A DNA stretch of 18,339 nt from Nitrospinae bacterium RIFCSPLOWO2_12_39_16. Its GTDB lineage: Bacteria > Nitrospinota > Nitrospinia > UBA9942. The notes under the pieces were generated by a model. That model saw nothing but the letters and a program-made list of their open reading frames with translations, made no database searches and was not told where the DNA came from. Numbering within the stretch: the first letter of the stretch is position 1; each line of letters opens with the position of its first letter. The DNA lies in contig MHDO01000125.1 of assembly GCA_001805005.1 (NCBI GenBank), positions 1 to 18,339 on the forward strand, in the 5' to 3' direction. Of the stretch, positions 14,918-18,339 are shown piece after piece. Position numbers and translations under genes: made by a program.

Positions 14918-15045
14918 AGTTTATTTCCCCTCTCCCATAATTCCGCGATAATCCCCTCAATCCGCCTTTTCGCGCTGCCTGCCGCAAGGGCAGAATGGTT
15001 TTTAATATCTGCTCCATAGGTTACAATCGCACATAAAAAGAACCG
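14914..15045 (-). pseudogene. C-terminal fragment of an unidentified protein, overlapping the Fic start
   Basis: An open frame of 43 codons without a start ends at TGA 14914-14916, which overlaps the Fic GTG. The tail KRRIEGIIAELWERGNKL is closely similar to the tail of another fragment at 16772-16888 (ERRIERIVAEMWGGEK), so both are probably ends of the same protein family. The parent is not recognised; position suggests a restriction-modification-associated gene. Most of this fragment is repeat copy A. Confidence 0.5.
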
Positions 15046-15060
15046 TCCGTTTATCCCGTT
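14958..15060. repeat. Island repeat, copy A
   Basis: Starts at the DUF1016 stop codon and reaches into the fragment before the Fic gene. It shares ATGGTTTTTAAT, a TCTGC..CCATAG block and the flanking TTTTCGC..CTGCCTGCC with copy B (17015-17120), with only scattered substitutions and small indels by eye. Confidence 0.82.
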
Positions 15061-16073
15061 AGATATTTTATTCGTTCTATCATCTCTTCAGGAGACGGCA
15101 GATATTTTTTGAGTTCACGAGGCAGTTTCTCTGTCAGTTTATAAGTAGATACGCCTATTGGCTTTTTTGTATCTTTCAAGGCATATTCAACAATTGTTCG
15201 GCTTTTGTCTTTGCATAATATGATACCGATTGAAGGATTTTCATCAGGAAGTTTCACAATGTCGTTAAGAGCGGAAAGATAAAACTGCATTTTGCCTGCA
15301 TATTCGGGTTTGAACGCTCCTATTTTTAACTCTATTGCAACAAGGCAGCGCAGTTGTCGGTGATACAACAGCAAATCAATAAAAAACTCCTCTCCATCTA
15401 TCTCCAGCCGATATTGATTGCCTGCAAATGTAAAATAGCCGCCCATCTCTATAAGAAACTTTCTCACATTTTCAAGAAGCGCCCGCTCAAGCTCCTTTTC
15501 TGAGTGCTCTTCGCCGAGTTCCAGAAAATCAAAGGAGTATTTATCCTTAACCGCCAGCTTTGCCTGATGCCTATATTTTTCTGGAAGGGCTTTATCAAAG
15601 TTCGTCTGATTTGCCATAAACCGCTCAAATGCGGCTGCTTCAAGCTGATTTATCAGGACATCTTTTGTCCACCCGAATTTCTTTGTTGTTTTGATGTAAA
15701 ACTCGCGATGTATATCGTCTTTGCAACGCTCCATAATAATGACATTTTTCGTCCAGCTAATTTCTGCAACCAATGGCTGCAGTTTTTGATTGTCTTTGTA
15801 AGTAATATAAAATGTGCGCATATTCCAGAGATTTCTTGCGGAAAATCCCTGTATTCCCGGGAATTCTTTTTGCAGGTCTTTTGCGAGAGTTTCAACAATC
15901 GCCTTACCCCAGCCAAGCTTTTCCTGCTTTGCAACTATTGATTTCCCAATATCCCAATAGAGATTTATAAGCTCTTTATTTACAGCTTTGAGAGCATCAT
16001 ATTGAGCTTTATATATACGCTCTTTGATTTCTTTAAAGAATATTTTATACTCCGTGCTAATTATTGCTTTCAT
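15051..16073 (-). CDS. DUF1016/YhcG family PDDEXK nuclease
   Basis: A 340-aa protein of full family length. The N-terminal YhcG domain (about 13-155) includes VNKELINLYWDIGKSI and GWGKAIVETLAKDLQKEFP. The C-terminal PDDEXK nuclease domain (about 170-330) keeps the catalytic set: D233 in FFIDLLLYH and E248/K250 in AIELKIG, followed by AGKMQFYLSALND. The family is widespread beside type I restriction systems and in defence islands; DNA cleavage is the expected activity, the trigger is unknown. A good ribosome binding site (GGAGGGGAG) precedes the ATG. Just upstream is a second copy of the family that lacks the nuclease domain. Nothing in the sequence suggests that this copy is inactive. Confidence 0.93.
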   Translation of the reverse strand: MKAIISTEYKIFFKEIKERIYKAQYDALKAVNKELINLYWDIGKSIVAKQEKLGWGKAIVETLAKDLQKEFPGIQGFSARNLWNMRTFYITYKDNQKLQPLVAEISWTKNVIIMERCKDDIHREFYIKTTKKFGWTKDVLINQLEAAAFERFMANQTNFDKALPEKYRHQAKLAVKDKYSFDFLELGEEHSEKELERALLENVRKFLIEMGGYFTFAGNQYRLEIDGEEFFIDLLLYHRQLRCLVAIELKIGAFKPEYAGKMQFYLSALNDIVKLPDENPSIGIILCKDKSRTIVEYALKDTKKPIGVSTYKLTEKLPRELKKYLPSPEEMIERIKYLTG

Positions 16074-16092
16074 TTATTTTCTCCCCTCCACT

Positions 16093-16170
16093 CTATGAGT
16101 CATGGATAATTGCTATATCATCCAGCGTAAGGTCGTAAATCTCATAGCCCCTTTCATTAATCCGACACAC
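16093..16170 (-). pseudogene. Short tail resembling the C-terminus of a type II (Eco57I-like) methylase
   Basis: A 25-codon open fragment ending at TAG 16093-16095 reads INERGYEIYDLTLDDIAII near its end, resembling the YxLYGLTxEEIxIVE ending of many restriction-type methylases. It overlaps the end of the shortened DUF1016 gene in another frame and has no start codon or body. The assignment rests on a short motif only. Confidence 0.35.
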
Positions 16171-16654
16171 CTTCAAGTTCCTGCATAATCTGTTTTTCGA
16201 GTTCTTCCGGTTTTGGAAGCTTATCCACCCTGCTCCAACCCATTTCAGCCGTCATACGAAGGTAATATTCTCTCTCATGAACATCTTTTGCCTTTGTCAT
16301 TATAGCAATGTTCTGACCCCACGGAATTTCTCTAACAAGCTGTAAGAGATTTGGAAATTCCCTGTATTCAAGATACATTTGACGCATAAACCACAGATTG
16401 GGTGAGGAAAACCCTGTAGTCCCTGAGAATTCCTCGCTCAAATCGTGAGATAATCTTTCAACGACGGATTTTCCCCAACCTTCCCGTTCCTGTCTCTCCG
16501 CAATCTCCCTGCCGATATTCCAATAAAGGTCTATTAGTTCTTTGTTTACCGCATGATAAGACCTGATGCGGCTTTCGTGGATTCGCTGCTTAATTGCATG
16601 CAGGAAAGATTTGTAGCCTTTTGGAAGAAGAGAGGTTTTTGTTTTATCGGTCAT
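16157..16654 (-). CDS. Shortened DUF1016/YhcG protein lacking the nuclease domain
   Basis: A 165-aa relative of the neighbouring 340-aa DUF1016 protein. Residues 1-142 align with the YhcG N-terminal domain (VNKELIDLYWNIGREIAERQ, GWGKSVVERLSHDL, FSSPNLWFMRQMYLEY, YYLRMTAEMGWSR). The sequence then jumps to LPKPEELEKQI, which matches the extreme C-terminus of the full protein (LPSPEEMIERI). The whole PDDEXK domain, about 175 residues, is missing and the frame is kept. The two copies differ too much to be a recent duplication. GGAGGAG six bases before ATG 16654 is a strong ribosome binding site, so it may be translated. It could be a harmless relic or a non-catalytic partner of the nuclease through the shared N-domain. 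A longer open frame to 16747 is not preferred. Confidence 0.8.
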   Translation of the reverse strand: MTDKTKTSLLPKGYKSFLHAIKQRIHESRIRSYHAVNKELIDLYWNIGREIAERQEREGWGKSVVERLSHDLSEEFSGTTGFSSPNLWFMRQMYLEYREFPNLLQLVREIPWGQNIAIMTKAKDVHEREYYLRMTAEMGWSRVDKLPKPEELEKQIMQELEGVSD

Positions 16655-16769
16655 TTTTTCTCCTCCACAAGTGCAATTCCCCGACGGTATGAGGAAAGGC
16701 AAGAGAGTTGATTGATTCAGGCTTCTTGAGTATTGCAAATAAAACATCTGCTTCAGATTGAGTGAGCAT
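16644..16769 (-). pseudogene. 41-codon fragment starting MLTQSEAD
   Basis: The frame runs from ATG 16769 to TAA 16644-16646 and overlaps the start of the shortened DUF1016 gene. MLTQSEADVLFAILKKPES looks like the beginning of a longer protein (DUF6978-type proteins have similar starts, from memory, weak). GGAGGGGAGAAATAATT before the ATG gives a usable ribosome binding site, and the frame breaks down after about 30 codons, so it is read here as a truncated gene start, although a short real protein cannot be excluded. Confidence 0.4.
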
Positions 16770-16771
16770 AA

Positions 16772-16888
16772 TTATTTCTCCCCTCCCCACATTTCCGCAA
16801 CAATCCTTTCAATCCGCCTCTCCGCCGCTTGTGTGAAGCATCTTGTAGAGCGAAAGCCATAATTTTTAATTGTCAATCTTGGCGTCAC
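16772..16888 (-). pseudogene. C-terminal fragment related to the one before the Fic gene (repeat copy D)
   Basis: A 38-codon open stretch ends at TAA 16772-16774 and reads RLTIKNYGFRSTRCF and then AAERRIERIVAEMWGGEK. The end matches the fragment at 14914-15045 in both protein and DNA (GGCGGATTGA.GG.ATT..CGGAA), but the middle differs. No start codon or body is present; the stretch to the left of it up to 16946 holds nothing else I can identify. Confidence 0.45.
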
Positions 16889-16946
16889 CGCCGGTTGCGG
16901 CTGTTCCGTCAATAAAGAGAAGCATCTATGTTATTCCCTTCAACTG

Positions 16947-17021
16947 CTAATGTGACATGTTATTGCCCCTTTGTCGCCCCTTTAAAACATAATGTGTGCC
17001 TTTTCCTGTTGTGCCAATTCG
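16947..17021 (-). pseudogene. Winged-helix C-terminal tail fragment
   Basis: Twenty-four codons ending at 16947 read RIGTTGKGTHYVLKGRQRG, the typical wing and tail of C-terminal winged-helix domains found in Fic and AlbA_2/ATP-binding proteins. It is fused at its 5' side directly to repeat copy B, so the body of the gene has been replaced. The larger open frame (16947-17183) crosses the repeat and overlaps the Fic pseudogene end and is not believed to be a gene. Confidence 0.5.
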
Positions 17022-17120
17022 CCTTTTCGCTGCCTGCCACAAGAGCAGAATGGTTTTTAATGTCTGCCCCCATAGATTGACACAATCGCATTTAATTAGA
17101 ACCGTTCTGTTTATCCTGTT
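17015..17120. repeat. Island repeat, copy B
   Basis: Closest relative of copy A, lying about 50 bp after the Fic pseudogene stop, as copy A lies right after the DUF1016 stop. Shares GATAAAC, ACGGTTCT, GCGATTGT and the ATTAAAAACCATTCTGC core (minus strand) with copy A. A one-base insertion and a two-base deletion destroy the copy A frame. Confidence 0.82.
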
Positions 17121-17169
17121 ATCTTTTAAGGCGCCATCTTCATCTTTGCATTTTTGCCTTTGATTCATT

Positions 17170-17926
17170 TTACCCCTTATCAATCCTTCTCTTCCATACG
17201 CTGATTAAAGGTTGCCATTCAAGATTGTCTGCTTTTGAAAGGGCAGCAAGATATTCTATCCTTCCCTGCCTATCCTTTTCATCAGGAACCAACTGCACAG
17301 GCGGTAAATTAAGTCTATAAAGAAGCGCAAACAGAAGCATCCTTGCAACCCTGCCGTTAAAATCAAGAAAGGGATGAATGCTTAAGAAACGCCCTTCGGC
17401 AAAAGCAAGGGTTTCAATAAGAATATCGCTAACAGGAGGCTTTGGGCCAACAAGCGACAATCTATATTCCAAGTCCTCGCAGTATTGTTTTAGCAGGACA
17501 GGAATCTCAAAATAGTGAGGAGGATTATATTTGCCAACAACGACATCTCTATCCCTGTATCTGTCTGCCCATGACGGGAAAAGCTCTCCAAAGGCATCTT
17601 TATGAAGTTTGCAGATAAGCTCACAGTTGGTTTGCAATCAATGAGTTCTGCCATAACCCGCTCCACACCTTTTGCAAGATATGAAGCAAGTTCAGCATAA
17701 GATTTAATGCCAAGGCTGGATTCTAAGAACCGTGTGGTTGAAGAGTACTCTTCAGTGTCTTCAGATACTCTTTCAACATTTTCAGGCTTACCTTTTCTCC
17801 TTCGAAGGCCATAGAGGAACTCACCTGTTCCGGAATGCTTTCCAGATACCTTTTTCTTCTTTCTTCCGGCGTTAGGGTCGTCCTCCAATGTTCCACCATG
17901 TTTTTTTGAGTTCTTTGTTTTTTCAT
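17170..17926 (-). pseudogene. Fic family gene broken by two frameshifts
   Basis: Three overlapping minus-strand frames together make one Fic protein of about 250 residues. Frame 1 starts at ATG 17926 behind AAAGGGAAA and carries the inhibitory motif SMAFEG (within VSSSMAFEGEKVSL). Near 17740-17765 it must pass to frame 2 (TTRFLESSLGIKSYAELA, RVMAELIDCK). Near 17625-17640 it passes to frame 3, which opens with a stop just before TTG 17637 and carries CKLHKDAFGELFPSWADRYR and the active-site motif HPFLDFNGRVARM (Fic signature with F in place of the first glycine), ending at 17170. Both shifts are in the same direction, each equal to one lost base. The catalytic residues themselves are intact, so the breaks may be recent, or be assembly errors. 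No slippery run at either junction argues for programmed frameshifting. Confidence 0.75.
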
Positions 17927-17993
17927 CTGATTTCCCTTTTTGATTACCTTTGCTGAAGTTTACCATATAATCCCTATAAAATACAACCGCCGC

Positions 17994-18080
17994 TAATCCG
18001 CCTCTTAGCCTCTTGCCGCAAAAAACATGGTTTTTAATGTCTGCCCCATAGGCTTGACACAATTACATTTAAAGAGTCTT
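17994..18080. repeat. Island repeat, copy C
   Basis: Shares ATGGTTTTTAATGTCTGCCC, CATAGG.TTGACACAATTACATTTAA and the A.AGGCGGATTA boundary with copies A and B, but the sequence on its left side diverges. It lies between the Fic pseudogene and the winged-helix tail at the right edge. The 17927-18228 spacer otherwise holds only the 12-bp tandem repeat and a possible second tail fragment reading TRHYVLL. Confidence 0.78.
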
Positions 18081-18190
18081 GCCCCTTTTTCTGTCTTCCA
18101 ATATTGCAACAGCCTTCTTGTCTCACTAAAATGTCACAGTAGTTTGTCACAGCAAGACATAGTGCCTTGTCGGATCTGTTTTGCTCTTAG

Positions 18191-18226
18191 CTAATCGCCA
18201 ACCTAATCGCCAACCTAATCGCCAAC
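18191..18226. repeat. Three perfect 12-bp tandem repeats
   Basis: CTAATCGCCAAC is repeated three times without mismatch (18191, 18203, 18215). The array begins three bases after the stop codon of the winged-helix gene. On the minus strand one frame would encode GWRL repeats if the stop were bypassed. Confidence 0.92.
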
Positions 18227-18228
18227 CG

Positions 18229-18339
18229 TTATGCGAGCACATAATAAACTGCCCGTCCTTTGCCTTTGCCCTTTAAAACGCCATTTTTAGTGAGTTTGGC
18301 AATCTCCTTCCGCACAGCTTCGTCAGAAATTTTAAACAT
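18229..18339 (-). CDS. C-terminal winged-helix domain of a gene extending beyond the right edge
   Basis: The last 36 codons of a minus-strand gene are in the window, ending at TAA 18229-18231. They read ISDEAVRKEIAKLTKNGVLK and then GKGRAVYYVLA, a recognition helix and wing as in the C-terminal winged-helix domains of Fic, AlbA_2/ATP-binding and RecG-like proteins. Which parent it belongs to cannot be told without sequence to the right. The frame has an ATG at the very edge, which is not evidence of a true start. Confidence 0.65.
   Translation of the reverse strand: MFKISDEAVRKEIAKLTKNGVLKGKGKGRAVYYVLA

Noticed and set aside
16947..17183. A 78-aa gene spanning repeat copy B
   Set aside because: The frame crosses the repeat by chance; only the last 24 codons look like a protein tail.
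17620..17770. Programmed frameshifting in the Fic gene
   Set aside because: Two shifts are needed, there is no slippery heptamer or downstream structure at either point, and neighbouring genes are also decayed.
17490..18062. A 190-aa gene in the frame starting at 18062
   Set aside because: Its first part is repeat copy C, its middle is one third of the broken Fic gene, and its end is a frame shadow; it has no coherent domain.
14958..18080. Integron attC sites
   Set aside because: The repeats lack paired RYYYAAC and GTTRRRY boxes and extended dyad symmetry; no integrase gene is present in the window.

Overview
The window looks like chromosome of an A+T-rich, free-living Gram-negative bacterium. 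A lipoprotein with a LysM domain, an exported methyltransferase, a soluble hybrid histidine kinase and a pyruvate/oxaloacetate carboxytransferase support this. Spacers full of short degenerate repeats are reminiscent of Nitrospirota and former deltaproteobacterial genomes, but no marker here fixes the phylum and I do not assign one.

Region 1 (1-4766) is a run of minus-strand genes: mgtE (3' end outside the window), a 613-aa PycB/OadA-type carboxytransferase fused to a biotin carrier, a BCAM0308-type zinc-ribbon protein, a 54-aa basic protein with a strong ribosome binding site, and an exported SAM-methyltransferase-like protein. Each of the four spacers in this run is filled by a different foldback element: a heptamer array, a long inverted repeat, a pair of opposed octamer arrays, and another long inverted repeat. 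Region 2 (4767-5261) is a very A+T-rich spacer with back-to-back promoters whose -35 boxes form a palindrome, a hairpin at the predicted + transcript start, and inverted DnaA-box matches. It lies before a DnaA-like AAA+ gene that lacks the DNA-binding domain and overlaps a membrane zinc-ribbon gene.

Region 3 (6382-13772) is ordinary chromosome: LysM lipoprotein, amrB (Memo family), tRNA-Pro(GGG), a PAS-PAS-PAS-HisKA-HATPase-REC kinase, typA and tsaD. Most promoters and one strong terminator can be read directly.

Region 4 (13841-18339) differs. It is minus-strand and visibly richer in G+C, and it holds intact and broken parts of restriction-modification-associated gene families: an intact Fic protein, an intact DUF1016/YhcG PDDEXK nuclease, a second DUF1016 gene with its nuclease domain cleanly missing, a twice-frameshifted Fic pseudogene, C-terminal scraps resembling winged-helix and type II methylase proteins, and three to four copies of a ~90-105 bp repeat at the gene boundaries. 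It reads as a decaying accessory (defence-type) island next to tsaD that grew or shrank by recombination between these repeats. No transposase, integrase or CRISPR array was seen.
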